DNA of 64,000 nt, taken from assembly GCA_964609385.1 (NCBI GenBank), contig CAZSSM010000020.1, positions 1-64,000 of the forward strand, written 5' to 3'. The DNA is from CAZSSM01 sp964609385. GTDB lineage: Bacteria; Planctomycetota; Planctomycetia; Isosphaerales; Isosphaeraceae. The position numbers and the translations under genes are program-made. The notes under the pieces are model-generated. The model was not told the origin of the DNA and searched no databases. It saw only the letters and a program-made list of their open reading frames with translations. Of the stretch, positions 1 through 9,117 are shown piece after piece; the first letter of the stretch is position 1, and each line of letters begins with the position of its first letter.

Positions 1-5
1 CGATC

Positions 6-30
6 GGCGCCGGGGACGAGATCCGGCGCC
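6..30 (-). terminator. Possible hairpin terminator behind the PRC-barrel gene
   Basis: A perfect 8-bp inverted repeat (GGCGCCGG and CCGGCGCC, 9-nt loop) lies 14 bp beyond the stop codon of the minus-strand PRC-barrel gene. There is no T-run after it within the window, so it may be a stem-loop without intrinsic terminator function. Confidence 0.3.
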
Positions 31-43
31 GACGCCTCGGCGA

Positions 44-403
44 TCAGCTGACGGACATGCCGTAGTGGTTGTGGACCTGGCTGTTGTACTGCGGGTCGCC
101 AAAGTCGGGCCAGTTGTCCTTATCGAAGCCGGGCGCCGACTCGAGGGTCTCCTTGGCCACGTTGAGTACGAACCGCTGATTGTCCTGGTCGACGCCCAGG
201 ACGGCCCACGGGATCGCGAAGAGCTTGTCGCCCAAGCCGAGGAAGCCGCCGAAGGACAAGACCGCATAGGCGACCCGGCCGGTCGGCAGATCGATCATGA
301 TATCCTCGATCTTGCCCAGGTCCTGGCCTTCAGGGTTGACGACCGCGTCGTTATTAAGCGAATCGGCCGACATCACGCGACGGAAATCTTTGGTGCTCGT
401 CAT
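44..403 (-). CDS. PRC-barrel domain protein
   Basis: A 119-residue protein that is essentially one PRC-barrel domain. After a short polar N-terminus, residues of about 12-85 show the beta-rich pattern of the family: a segment around GQDLGKIEDIMIDLPTGRV, then the hydrophobic strand AYAVLSFGGFLGLGDKLFA and IPW. PRC-barrels occur in photosynthetic reaction-centre H subunits, RimM and many small stress or envelope-linked bacterial proteins. Nothing here points to ribosome maturation, because no RimM N-terminal domain is present. The ATG start is preceded by a clear ribosome binding site (AAGGATGGAG, 5 nt spacing). It is transcribed alone, 363 bp downstream of the NAD-salvage pair. The exact role is unknown; the domain call is strong. 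Confidence 0.88.
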   Translation of the reverse strand: MTSTKDFRRVMSADSLNNDAVVNPEGQDLGKIEDIMIDLPTGRVAYAVLSFGGFLGLGDKLFAIPWAVLGVDQDNQRFVLNVAKETLESAPGFDKDNWPDFGDPQYNSQVHNHYGMSVS

Positions 404-766
404 CGTTCTCCATCCTTTCGGTTAATTACTTGAAATCCGTCGACAATACGATTTATCGACACGTCTGGGTACGTAGACGTGGTCACGTCATGCCCGACGG
501 CCCTGGACATGTCTGCAATGCGGATACCAACGGCCAGGGAAATCTCCGGGACGACCCGGTCCCGCCCCGACGCCGGTAGACCAATCCGGAACCCTGGAGA
601 ATCGGCGGACATCGATCCGTAGGAGGCGATCCGGACAATCCATCGAGATCGCCAGGCCGATAGGAACATCGACCCGCTTGGCAATCGCTGACCGCACCGG
701 CCAGATGGGATGGTCGGGAATCGACCATCTGGCATGTCGATGCGCATCGAAGAGGGGTCGTCATGG
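404..766. other. Spacer without a convincing gene
   Basis: This stretch lies between the PRC-barrel gene and the end of pncB. Short open frames exist on both strands but show no family motif and overlap each other. It should contain the promoter of the PRC-barrel gene; I see no clear operator or RNA. Confidence 0.5.
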
Positions 767-2164
767 TCAGACACGATCTGATCCGTCGCGTCTCCGGGAG
801 CTGGAGGCCAACGATCGTCTCGTGCGTTCGGTCAGGTCCTTGAGGGGCTCCCCGATCTCCACCAGATAGGGTGTTGCGGGGGGCTCGAGCCCTTGGAGCG
901 CCTTGGGCAGGCGATCGGCTTGGTCGAGGGCATAGCGACGGGCGGCCTCCAAGGTGACCTGTCCGTCATCGAGCCGCCGCCCTTTGCGCATGACCGGCCG
1001 GAGCAGCGGTTGGGTGTTCGGTGGCGCAGGGGCGTCGGCCGTCGTCAACAGGTCGCCGATCATCCGGCCGTTTGAGTCGAATCGACGATGGACCTGCTTC
1101 GGCCACGGGCGGTGGGCCTTACTCGCCGAGAGCTTCATCCGTGGGATCCCGTCGTACATGACCAGCTTATAGGCCATGTCGAGTGATGGCACGTCGTCGA
1201 CGACCGCCAACGCCGTGCCGACCCCAAACCCGTCAATGGGCGCGTCGGCCGCGACGAGGTTGGCGACCTGGTACTCGTCGAGCCCCCCCGAAGCGATGAT
1301 CCGGACCTCGTTCAGTCCGGCCTCGTCGAGCAGGGACCGCGATCGCATCGAGAGTTCCGAGAGGTCCCCCGAGTCGAGCCGGATCGACCCGATCGCGAAC
1401 CGTCCCCCCGTCTCACGATGGAGTCGGATGATCGACCGGACCGCCTCGATCGCATCGAAGGTATCCACGAGCACGGTGGTTCCACGGAACTGCTCGGCGA
1501 ACCGGAGGAACGCGTCGTCCTCGGTGCGATGGGCCTGGATGTAGCTGTGGGCCATCGTGCCGACGACCGGGATCCCGTACCGTTGCCCCGCCTCGACCAG
1601 CGCGGTGCCGTCGAGGCCGACGAGGTAGCCCGACCGCGCCACCTGCAGGGCCGCGTCGATCCCGGCGGCGCGTCGGCTCCCGAAGTCGACGACCGGACGC
1701 CCCCCGGCCGCCCGCACGACCCGCGCGGCCTTGCTCGCCACGAGCGTGGCGAAGTGGACCCGGTTGATGACGAGCGTCTCGACGATCTGCGCTTGCACGA
1801 TCGGCGCCGAGATCCGAAGCAGCGGCGTGCCGGGGAAGACCAGGGTTCCTTCGGGGACCGCATCGATGTCGCCCTCGAACCGGAACATCCCGAGATCTTC
1901 GATAAATTTGGGATCCAAGATCTGCAATGATTGCAGATAATCTTGATCCTCCACAGTAAATCGGAACGCTTCGAGATCGTCGAGCAACTCGCCCAGCCCA
2001 GCCGCGACGAGCAGGCCACGGCGCTCGGGCATGCTCCGGACGAGCAGCTCGAAGTCGGCTGGCCCGTTCATGGCCTCAGCTCGATAGGCCTGCGCCATCT
2101 TGAGCTGGTAGAGGTCCAGAAAGAGCGCGGAGGTCCGTCCCCGTCGGTCGTGTTGCCATGTCAT
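767..2164 (-). CDS. pncB: Nicotinate phosphoribosyltransferase
   Basis: A 465-residue cytoplasmic enzyme joining nicotinate and PRPP to give nicotinate mononucleotide in the Preiss-Handler NAD salvage route. Diagnostic motifs are in order: DLYQLKMAQAY at residues 17-27 near the N-terminus, FGSRRAAG at 161-168, the HSY motif at 206-208 containing the family's phosphorylatable histidine, RLDSGDL at 262-268 (phosphoribosyl binding) and GFGVGTAL at 312-319. Length is normal for the shorter bacterial branch of the family. Its start codon overlaps the stop of the upstream pncA gene by 4 bp (ATGA), so the two are very probably translationally coupled: the nicotinate made by PncA is the substrate here. 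The C-terminal tail is arginine- and serine-rich and probably disordered. Confidence 0.95.
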   Translation of the reverse strand: MTWQHDRRGRTSALFLDLYQLKMAQAYRAEAMNGPADFELLVRSMPERRGLLVAAGLGELLDDLEAFRFTVEDQDYLQSLQILDPKFIEDLGMFRFEGDIDAVPEGTLVFPGTPLLRISAPIVQAQIVETLVINRVHFATLVASKAARVVRAAGGRPVVDFGSRRAAGIDAALQVARSGYLVGLDGTALVEAGQRYGIPVVGTMAHSYIQAHRTEDDAFLRFAEQFRGTTVLVDTFDAIEAVRSIIRLHRETGGRFAIGSIRLDSGDLSELSMRSRSLLDEAGLNEVRIIASGGLDEYQVANLVAADAPIDGFGVGTALAVVDDVPSLDMAYKLVMYDGIPRMKLSASKAHRPWPKQVHRRFDSNGRMIGDLLTTADAPAPPNTQPLLRPVMRKGRRLDDGQVTLEAARRYALDQADRLPKALQGLEPPATPYLVEIGEPLKDLTERTRRSLASSSRRRDGSDRV

Positions 2165-2757
2165 GACCGACCCCCTGACATGCTGACGTCGCCGAGGATC
2201 ACGACCCCAGCTTCAGCCAGCTCGTCGAGCGCGCGTTGCCGTCCGTCGACAGCGATGGCGCGGATGCCTTCGAGATCGACGACGACATCGAGGCCGGCCC
2301 GTCGCGCGTCCAGGGCCGTCGCCAGGACGCAGACCTCCAGGGCCAGCCCGAGGATCCGGACCCGCGCGATCCCTCGATCCCGGAGCCGATCGAGCAGGTC
2401 GGTCCCCTCGAATCCGGAGTAGCCTGCGCCCCGGCGGTCGACCCCTTTGTCGATGACGACCGTTCCCTCGGGCAGAACGAGGTCGGGATGGAACGCTGCC
2501 CCATCGCTCTCCCGGACGCAATGGACCGGCCACGGACCGCTCTGGGACTGAAAGCTCTCGTGATCGCTCGGGTGCCAGTCTCTCGTGGCGACGACCAGGC
2601 CGCCCGCCTCAGCAAATCGGGCCGCCTCACGGTTGGCCCACGGCACGACGCGATCCCCCTCAGGGACAGCCAGCGCCCCGCCCGGACAGAAGTCGCGCTG
2701 AAGGTCCACGATGATCAACGCATCGACCGATCTCAGGCTAGCGGCCATCTCTGGCAT
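2161..2757 (-). CDS. pncA: Nicotinamidase (isochorismatase-fold amidohydrolase)
   Basis: A 198-residue cysteine hydrolase that converts nicotinamide to nicotinate and ammonia. The catalytic triad is visible: D18 in VDLQRDF, K104 in VIDKGVD and C143 in LALEVCV. The metal-binding residues D60 and H62 (TRDWHPSDH) and H79 (WPVHCV) are also present, which favours nicotinamidase over other isochorismatase-family hydrolases. It is the first gene of a two-gene unit with pncB (4-bp overlap), matching the pathway order nicotinamide, nicotinate, NaMN. An internal methionine at residue 4 is an alternative start. The sequence GYSGFEG at 112-118 matches the family's conserved YSGF loop. No regulator of NAD metabolism is adjacent. 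Confidence 0.95.
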   Translation of the reverse strand: MPEMAASLRSVDALIIVDLQRDFCPGGALAVPEGDRVVPWANREAARFAEAGGLVVATRDWHPSDHESFQSQSGPWPVHCVRESDGAAFHPDLVLPEGTVVIDKGVDRRGAGYSGFEGTDLLDRLRDRGIARVRILGLALEVCVLATALDARRAGLDVVVDLEGIRAIAVDGRQRALDELAEAGVVILGDVSMSGGRS

Positions 2758-2913
2758 GTCGGGATCCCGCGGCTCCGGGGACGGCTCGGATGGGTCAGTC
2801 CAAGCGTTCCAGGATAGACCGGGTCACGGGGATCAAGCAATGCGATGCGCCCGGCCGCGGCCCTCTCGAGCCGCGACCGGACGCCTTTTCGAATGGGTCC
2901 GTCGCCGGAGCGA

Positions 2914-3444
2914 TCAAACCGCCTCGGCCACGACCATGGCCGAGTGTTCGCACGGCTCGAAGAAATGCATCTCCACCAGGGAGCGCCTGGGTGCGACCAT
3001 CTGGATCAAATAGTGACCGACTTGAATCCGATAGTGATGCGGCGACTTGATTCCGACCGTGATTCGACTTTTCTCGATCTCAAGGAGTCCGAAGGCGAAG
3101 GCGTTGACGCCGATCTGGACCTCGTGGTCCTCGCATTGGGCGCGGGTCGGACAGATCAACACCCACTCGCCACAACGACGTGTCATCGCCAGGTGGCCGA
3201 TCCCGTGAGGATCGTCCAGCGAACGGACGTAGCGTCCCTTCTCGCGCAGCGAATTGTGACGGTAGATGCCGAGCCCCTTGGGGGCGCGAACGCCGACCTT
3301 CCCCTTCTGTCCTCGAACAACTTCGAATTCGATTTCGATCTCGTGATCGGGCAAGGCAATGGTTTGACCGCTGGACAACCCAAACTTGTGGGTCAGGTTG
3401 TCATCGTCCCCTGGATCCCAGTCGAGGTATGTTGGGTATAGCAC
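2914..3444 (-). CDS. Protein with two tandem CsrA-like domains
   Basis: A 176-residue protein in which I can place two CsrA folds. The first (about residues 15-65) reads LTHKFGLSSGQTIALP, a strand pair EIEIEFEVVRG, then KVGVRAPKGLGIYRHN, parallel to the CsrA pattern ending in a glycine-rich strand, AP and a basic HRE-type segment. The second (about 86-150) begins LAMTRRCGEWVLI, which matches the CsrA start LxLTRRxGExxxI closely, has an insertion of about 14 residues, then FAFGLLEIEKSRITVGIKSP and HHYRIQ. CsrA normally is a 60-70 residue homodimer binding GGA motifs in mRNA leaders; two domains in one chain could form an intramolecular pair. The C-terminal 25 residues are extra. The start is GTG without a strong ribosome binding site. 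No flagellar genes are nearby, unlike many csrA loci. The domain assignment is by eye; function is inferred. Confidence 0.72.
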   Translation of the reverse strand: MLYPTYLDWDPGDDDNLTHKFGLSSGQTIALPDHEIEIEFEVVRGQKGKVGVRAPKGLGIYRHNSLREKGRYVRSLDDPHGIGHLAMTRRCGEWVLICPTRAQCEDHEVQIGVNAFAFGLLEIEKSRITVGIKSPHHYRIQVGHYLIQMVAPRRSLVEMHFFEPCEHSAMVVAEAV

Positions 3445-4284
3445 GGGGGTGCCAATCTAGATTCGAAGCAACCTGCGGGGGTCATCCGTGTCTCCGCTAG
3501 GTGGGGGTGTCCGTTCCTTCGGATGATGAGCGCGAGGCTCATGCAAAGTGGCGTCTTGCCAGTCATGTCAAGGCTAACTGGATCCTTTTTGGGCCGCAAC
3601 AAGTTTCTGCGGTTTTTTTCAAGATTGAACGGTCCATCCCCAGATCGCGACGAGCGATCCCCTCCGCAAATCCGAGGAAATTCAGGGCTTGGCCAACGAT
3701 TCGAACGACGCTCCGGAACCTATCGAAACGCCTCGAATTAGAACGATCGCACCGGACATTCCCGTGACGGGATGGGATCTGATCGTCTGTTCCCACATCG
3801 TATGGAGCATTGAGCGATGGATGGTTCCGGTGGTCGGCAAGTCTGTCTCTTTGCCCACTTGACGCCCTTTTGTGGTCAGGCCTTCTGGTCTGGGTAAACG
3901 AGGCGCTTTGGATCAGTGGGAAGAGTCGGATCACGCCGAGCCCGGTTTGAGAAGAAGGATCTCGATCGGAGATGGACATAAGTGCTCGTCGCGGGATCGG
4001 CCAAGTGCTCGAGATGGTCCGACGGCCCAACTCTGGCGATGGGGAAATCCCGCGGTGAAGGCCGTCTCAGAGATCCATCCACGCTCCAATCGTCGTCGAT
4101 CGACCGGTGGACCTTCTGCTTTTTTCATGCCAGATCACGCAAAAGCATTCAATTCTCGCCCGCAAAGTCTCAGATATCCCTACAAGTTGGCGCGAACGTG
4201 CGCCGGATTCCACGGGGAGGTCATACGTCTGTCGGACGACGCGGTGAATCGAGGTCGGACTCTCCAGATCCAGCGAAGGGGACG
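3445..4284. other. Spacer of about 840 bp without a convincing gene
   Basis: Several open frames of 60-155 codons exist on both strands, but none shows a family motif, a good ribosome binding site or consistent coding character. The region separates the minus-strand CsrA-like gene from the plus-strand surface protein and should hold both promoters. A T-rich patch lies around 3590-3625. Confidence 0.5.
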
Positions 4285-6228
4285 ATGATGTCAAAGCGTG
4301 TGCCCACGATGTCGGGACGCTCCTTTGAGCCCCTGGAGGGACGTCTGCTCCTGTCGACAGCCGGTCTGGCCGATGGCGACGCCTTAACCGTCTCGCCGGC
4401 CCCGAGGCTGGAGGATCTGCCCCGGTTCCAGATCGAACAGCGCCCGTTGCTGGCACAGCGGGGCGTCACCTTCGCGCCGGTGGCGACGACCGAGGGAGTC
4501 CGGCTCGGCCTGGTGACCGCCGACGGCCTGGTGGTCGGGGACATCGACGGCGACGGCCTGTTCGGCCCCACCGATGCGCGGGCGATCGTCAGGGCGATCG
4601 GGCAGACCCCTTCGACATCGGGACTGCCCGTAGGCGTCGACGGCGACTCGGACGGGGTCATCACCCGAGTCGACCTGTTCTTGGGACGGGTCGCCGGGCA
4701 CGCCAACACGGTCCGACTCCCCGACCCGCCGGTGCCCAATCAACCGCCAACGATCACCAGCACGCCGGTGACCGAGTTCGTGATCGGCTCGGGCGGGCCG
4801 GGCGCCATCGGCGATGTCGAGCCGAGCCTGATCCCCCTGCCCGACCTGGAGCCAGGCCAGTCGTTCACGCAAGACGTCTCGATCACGCTGCCGACGACCG
4901 GGACGGTCGGCCTAGTCGACGTCTTCCTGCTCTTCGACGACACCGGGAGCTTCGAGGGCGTCTCGCCGGCCTTGATCGCCAGCTTCTCCGAGATCGTCGA
5001 CGCCTTGCAGGAGAACCTGCCGGAGGTCAGCTTCGGTTTCGGGGTCGGCCGTTACGAGGACTACTTCGATCCGGACCGCGGCTTCGTCCTCGACCAGCCG
5101 ATCCTGACGACCGAGACGCCGGGCTTCGAGGAGGCGCTGGACCGGGCGCTCGATGCCTCGCTGCCCGGTAACGGCGGCGACAGTCCCGAGACGATGCTGG
5201 AGGGGCTCCGTCAGGTGGCCACCGGGGCGGGCCTCGACGTCGATGGCGACGGTGACATCCTCGACGGCGACGACATCCTACCGTTCGACGCCTTCACGCC
5301 CGACCCGGACAACGACATCCTGCCGGCCAGCGGCACGCTCGGCGGCGCGGGCTTCCGGGAAGGTGCCCTGCCGGTCGTGTTGGTGGCCGGCAACATGGGA
5401 ACCGTCTTCCGCGACGAGGGGCTCTCCGAGATTACCGGCCTCGGCGGCGTCACCGTCCCGCTGGCCGACCTGATCGACGTCGCCCGTGAGGAGAGCCTCG
5501 ACGGCCGCGCCGCCGGGTTCCAAGAGACCGTCGACGCGCTCAACGCCTTGGGGGCCTTGGTCATCGGCCTCTCCGACAACGAGGTGCCCGGCGCGGAACT
5601 CCGGGGTACCCTGGAATCGCTGGCCATCCTGACCGGGACGACCAACGGGTCCGACTCGGCGATCCCCAGCGGGATCCCCGACGATCCGATCGACCCCGGC
5701 GACCCCCTGTTCTTCCTCGTCGACGCCGACGACAATGAGACGATCGTCTCGGGGATCACCATGGCGATCGGCAACGCCCTGACCGACGTCGCCTTCGACA
5801 TCGACGTCGTCACCGGCGACCCATCGGTGAACATCACCAACCAGACCGGTGTGGTGAGTTCCGTCGGCGCGGGCCAGACAGTCGACTTCCAAGTGAGCTT
5901 CGAGGGCAACACCCTGCCCGACGCGTTCGACCTCCAGTTCGTCCGCGACGGTACCGGCGTCGTGCTCGGCGCGATCCCTGTCGTCGTCGACCCGGAGGAT
6001 TCCACCTATACTTATGATGCCGATGCAGTCGATCCCGACGGCGACCCGATCACCTTCCGCCTGGCCATCGCCCCGCTCGGCGCGACGATCGACCCGACCA
6101 CCGGCCTGGTCGTCTTCCCAGTCACGACCCCCGGCCGCTTCGACTTCCGGGTCGTCGCCGAGGACGGTCGAGGAGGCGCCGACGAACAGGCCTTCACCCT
6201 CGACGTGCTCGAGGGCGATACCACATGA
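4285..6228 (+). CDS. LEPR-XLL surface protein with dockerin-like and von Willebrand A-like domains
   Basis: A predicted extracellular protein of 647 residues. I chose the ATG at 4285, preceded by GAAGGGG, because the planctomycete LEPR-XLL N-terminal motif follows directly (FEPLEGRLLLST, residues 14-25); the frame is open upstream but that part looks non-coding. Next is a dockerin-like calcium-binding pair: DIDGDG from residue 86 and VDGDSDG from about 118. A von Willebrand A-like domain starts near 211, with strand VFLLFD followed by DDTGS (218-222) as a MIDAS-type metal site, and many DxDxDG repeats inside it (DVDGDGDILDGDD). The C-terminal 75 residues form a cadherin- or Ig-like module with DPDGDPITF and a closing ADEQAFTLDV. 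Such proteins are thought to be exported and cell-surface or matrix associated. It is monocistronic, followed by a toxin-antitoxin-like pair. Confidence 0.85.
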   Translation: MMSKRVPTMSGRSFEPLEGRLLLSTAGLADGDALTVSPAPRLEDLPRFQIEQRPLLAQRGVTFAPVATTEGVRLGLVTADGLVVGDIDGDGLFGPTDARAIVRAIGQTPSTSGLPVGVDGDSDGVITRVDLFLGRVAGHANTVRLPDPPVPNQPPTITSTPVTEFVIGSGGPGAIGDVEPSLIPLPDLEPGQSFTQDVSITLPTTGTVGLVDVFLLFDDTGSFEGVSPALIASFSEIVDALQENLPEVSFGFGVGRYEDYFDPDRGFVLDQPILTTETPGFEEALDRALDASLPGNGGDSPETMLEGLRQVATGAGLDVDGDGDILDGDDILPFDAFTPDPDNDILPASGTLGGAGFREGALPVVLVAGNMGTVFRDEGLSEITGLGGVTVPLADLIDVAREESLDGRAAGFQETVDALNALGALVIGLSDNEVPGAELRGTLESLAILTGTTNGSDSAIPSGIPDDPIDPGDPLFFLVDADDNETIVSGITMAIGNALTDVAFDIDVVTGDPSVNITNQTGVVSSVGAGQTVDFQVSFEGNTLPDAFDLQFVRDGTGVVLGAIPVVVDPEDSTYTYDADAVDPDGDPITFRLAIAPLGATIDPTTGLVVFPVTTPGRFDFRVVAEDGRGGADEQAFTLDVLEGDTT

Positions 6229-6267
6229 TCATAATCCTGAATTGACGATCACCTAGAGAGATTCCTC

Positions 6268-6456
6268 GTGATCCGCTTCGAAACCCCCGACGAGATCCAC
6301 AACCAGCTCCGGAGCCGGGGGATCGATCCCGATCGGGACGCGCGCGAGGTCTACCTCGTCGCCCTCCATCGTCGAGGCGACCTCACGCGCGACCAGGTGG
6401 CCGCGGTCCTCGGGCTCAGCGGACCCGACCTCGACCGCCTGCTCGAAGACGATTAA
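6268..6456 (+). CDS. Small antitoxin-like protein upstream of a Doc-type gene
   Basis: A 62-residue acidic protein with GTG start. The second half (GDLTRDQVAAVLGLSGPDLDRLLEDD) looks like a short helix-turn-helix, similar in style to UPF0175-type and other small antitoxins. I cannot name the family firmly. The next recognisable gene on the same strand is a Fic/Doc toxin relic, which is why an antitoxin role is inferred. If the Doc gene is truly broken, this would be a leftover antitoxin. The 39-bp gap to the upstream surface-protein gene means that it could be cotranscribed with it. Confidence 0.5.
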   Translation: MIRFETPDEIHNQLRSRGIDPDRDAREVYLVALHRRGDLTRDQVAAVLGLSGPDLDRLLEDD

Positions 6457-6584
6457 TGCCTTCGACAGGCATCGGAACAAGCAACGAACGCCGGCGATGC
6501 GGCCGACACGCCCACCGATCGAACCATGCGGATCGACCGCATCTTCGATCGAACCGACCGCAAGTACGGGGAGGCGCTCCGTGA

Positions 6585-7024
6585 CCTCGCCAAAGTGACC
6601 CGGATTCGATCGTCGAGCCGGTCTTCCTCGATGTCGAGGACGTCGAGCAGCCCCAGCGCCGGACCATCGAGCGACACGGGGCGAGCGACACGGGGGCCGC
6701 GACCACGCCTTCTTGGAGAGCGCGGTGATGCAGCCGCGTCCGACCGCCTTCGGCCAGCGGATCCACCCGACTCTTGCCGCCCAGGCCGCCGCCTACATTG
6801 ATCAGATCGCCAACAACCACCCATTCGTCGACGGTAACAAGCGGGCCGCCCTGCTCGCCGGCGAAGCTTTTCTCCTCCTCAACGGCCACGAACTCGCCCT
6901 CAGCGATCGCGACATCGACGAAACGATCCTCGACATCGCCTCCGGGAACCAACCCAAGCAAGACCTTATCACCAGCACAAAAACCAAATATATCAGAATC
7001 TGCAAAATAGATCTGATCGTCTAG
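6585..7024 (+). pseudogene. doc: Fic/Doc-family toxin, frameshifted
   Basis: The Doc signature HPFVDGNKRAAL (Fic motif HxFxDGNKR) is at about 6818-6853, in a frame that starts sensibly upstream as GRDHAFLESAVMQPRPTAFG. The typical Doc N-terminus, EPVFLDVEDVEQPQRRTIERHG, is in a different frame from about 6615. The two join across the G run at 6692-6696: one additional G would fuse them. The upstream frame has no ATG, GTG or TTG between its stop at 6582 and the break, so the start also appears lost. The C-terminus after ASGNQPKQ becomes AT-rich and unlike Doc. Doc toxins AMPylate or phosphorylate EF-Tu in known cases. A homopolymer sequencing error could explain the frame break but not the missing start. 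Confidence 0.7.
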
Positions 7025-7283
7025 CATCCACCCATCTAGCAAGGCGATCTCGTGCCCCGCATCCCATCGACTCATGGTTCGCATCCGACCTTCGGCTGTA
7101 AGCCGAGGTCAATTTGTTTCGGGGTTGGTCCGAACCCAGCCTTTCGATACTTCGTCGGTCTGGTGCTTCCGGGTGGGCAACATGCTCGTCGCCCAACAAA
7201 CCAGGATACCAAATGAGATCGATCGCGAAATCAGCGGCACGACCACCCCGAGGTCGATATTCCTCAGGAGGTCGAGACGAGTT

Positions 7284-8900
7284 TCACTTCTCGTTCGGCA
7301 TCGGGGCGGGCTCGACCCGGATAATCCGACCGTCGCGGGCGTCCTTGCCGAGCTTGTGCTCGACGGCGTCGGTCAGGGCCAGCCAACTGGCCTCGATGAT
7401 GTTCTCGGAGACGCCGACGGTGCCCCAGAGGCCGTCGCGGTCGTGGCTCTCGATGACCACCCGGACCCGCGCGGCGGTGCCCGCGCCGGCGTTGATGACG
7501 CGCACTTTATAGTCGACCAGGTTCATCTCATCGAGCGTTGGGTAGTGGGTCCGCAAGGCCTTGCGTAAGGCGCCGTCGAGGGCGTTGACCGGACCGTCCC
7601 CTTCGCTGACGGTGTGCTCGACCGCGCCGTTGACGCGGACCTTGACCGTCCCCTCGGTGATCGGCGTGCCGTCGTCGTCGGCCCGGACGTTGACCCGATA
7701 GGTCAGCCGGTCGAACCAGGGGCGGTAGATCCCGGCGACCCGCTCAACGAGCAGGTGGAAGGTCGCCTCGGCGGCCTCGAACTGGTATCCCGCGTTCTCC
7801 ATGTCGACGACCTGCGTGAGCACTTGATTGATCAGCTCGTGATCCTGCTGGAGGTCGCGACCAAACTCCTCGAGCTTCTCGGCGATATTGGAGCGCCCGG
7901 AGAGTTCGCTGATGAGGATCCGCTGCTCGTTGCCGACCGATTCGGGCCGGATGTGCTCGTAGCTGGCGGCGATCTTGCGGACGCCGTGGACGTGCATGCC
8001 GCCCTTGTGGGCGAAGGCGCTGGAGCCGACGAAGGCCTGACTGGGCCGGAAGTTCATGTTGGCCGTCTCGTAGACGAACCTCGAGGTCTCGGTGAGCCGC
8101 TCCAGCTTGCCGGGCCGAAGCATCTCGTAACCATCATACTTGAGGGCGAGATTGGCGATCACGCTGACCAGGTCGACGTTGCCACAGCGCTCGCCGATCC
8201 CGTTGATGGTCCCTTGGACCTGGGTGGCGCCGGCGCGGACGGCCGCCAAGGCATTGGCCACGGCCAGTTCGCCGTCGTTGTGGGTGTGGATGCCCAGGGG
8301 GACGTCGAAGTCTTGACCGACCCGGGCGACGACGTCGGCGACGAACTCGGGCAGCGCGCCGCCGTTGGTGTCGCAGAGGACCAGCCAGGTCGCGCCGGCC
8401 TCAGCGGCGGCGCGGAGGGTCCGCAGGGCGTAGTCCGGGTTGGCCTTGATCCCGTCGAAGAAATGCTCGGCGTCGTAGATGACCTCGCGGCCTTCACGGA
8501 CCCCAAAGGCGACGCTCTCGGCGATCATGGCCAGGTTCTCGTCGAGGCTGACGCCCAGGACCTCCGTGGCGTGCAGGTCCCAGGTCTTGCCGACGATCGT
8601 GATGACCGGCGTCTGGGCTTCAAGCAGCGCGCGGAGCCCGACGTCCTGGTCGGCGGCGCCCCCTCGGCGCCTGGTCATCCCGAAAGCGGCGACCCGCGCG
8701 TGGGCCAGGTCGAGCTTACCGACCTCCTGGAAGTAGGCCGCGTCCTTGGGGTTGGACAGCGGGTAGCCGCCCTCGATGTAGTCGACGCCCAGCCGGTCCA
8801 GCTCGGTGGTGATGAGCAGCTTGTCCTGGAGCGAGAAGTTGACCGCCTCGCCCTGACTCCCGGCGCGAAGGGTCGTGTCGTAGGTGGCGATCCGCGTCAT
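7284..8900 (-). CDS. cimA: (R)-citramalate synthase
   Basis: A 538-residue enzyme of the isopropylmalate/homocitrate synthase family. It starts MTRIATYDTTLRAGSQG, the family's metal- and substrate-binding N-terminus (DTTLR), and carries GIHTHNDGELAVAN, with the HxH metal ligands, and NGIGERCGN. The C-terminal roughly 130 residues form the LeuA-type regulatory domain (VNVRADDDGTPITEGTVKV through NIIEASWLALTDA). Length and the form of the first motif match the CimA (TIGR00977) subfamily rather than LeuA. It condenses pyruvate and acetyl-CoA to citramalate, giving threonine-independent isoleucine synthesis. The frame is open a further 285 bp upstream, but that part overlaps the end of the PEP-CTERM gene and looks non-coding, so the ATG at 8900 is preferred. 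Single gene, minus strand. The regulatory domain suggests isoleucine feedback, as known for the family. Confidence 0.92.
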   Translation of the reverse strand: MTRIATYDTTLRAGSQGEAVNFSLQDKLLITTELDRLGVDYIEGGYPLSNPKDAAYFQEVGKLDLAHARVAAFGMTRRRGGAADQDVGLRALLEAQTPVITIVGKTWDLHATEVLGVSLDENLAMIAESVAFGVREGREVIYDAEHFFDGIKANPDYALRTLRAAAEAGATWLVLCDTNGGALPEFVADVVARVGQDFDVPLGIHTHNDGELAVANALAAVRAGATQVQGTINGIGERCGNVDLVSVIANLALKYDGYEMLRPGKLERLTETSRFVYETANMNFRPSQAFVGSSAFAHKGGMHVHGVRKIAASYEHIRPESVGNEQRILISELSGRSNIAEKLEEFGRDLQQDHELINQVLTQVVDMENAGYQFEAAEATFHLLVERVAGIYRPWFDRLTYRVNVRADDDGTPITEGTVKVRVNGAVEHTVSEGDGPVNALDGALRKALRTHYPTLDEMNLVDYKVRVINAGAGTAARVRVVIESHDRDGLWGTVGVSENIIEASWLALTDAVEHKLGKDARDGRIIRVEPAPMPNEK

Positions 8901-9117
8901 GGTTCCGATGTCGCAAGCGTGGCCCGGGATGGTCTCGAGTCGACCCCCCGAGTCTACCAGGCCCCGGCCGATTTGTCGTCGACCTGGCTTACATCCCATC
9001 GGACAACACGAAAGCCGACGACGGTCCTGAGGCAGTCTCGGCCGAGTCGCTCGAAGGGCCCTGAAACGGAAGCCCCGAACGCGCCTCGGCAAAAACAATC
9101 GTCCGTCCAAGCGCGGC

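Noticed and set aside
400..774. A 124-codon minus-strand frame between pncB and the PRC-barrel gene
   Set aside because: It overlaps the flanking genes at both ends, has no family signature and an unlikely composition.
3563..4030. A 155-codon minus-strand frame in the 840-bp spacer
   Set aside because: No motif, poor ribosome binding site and overlap with other open frames of equal quality.
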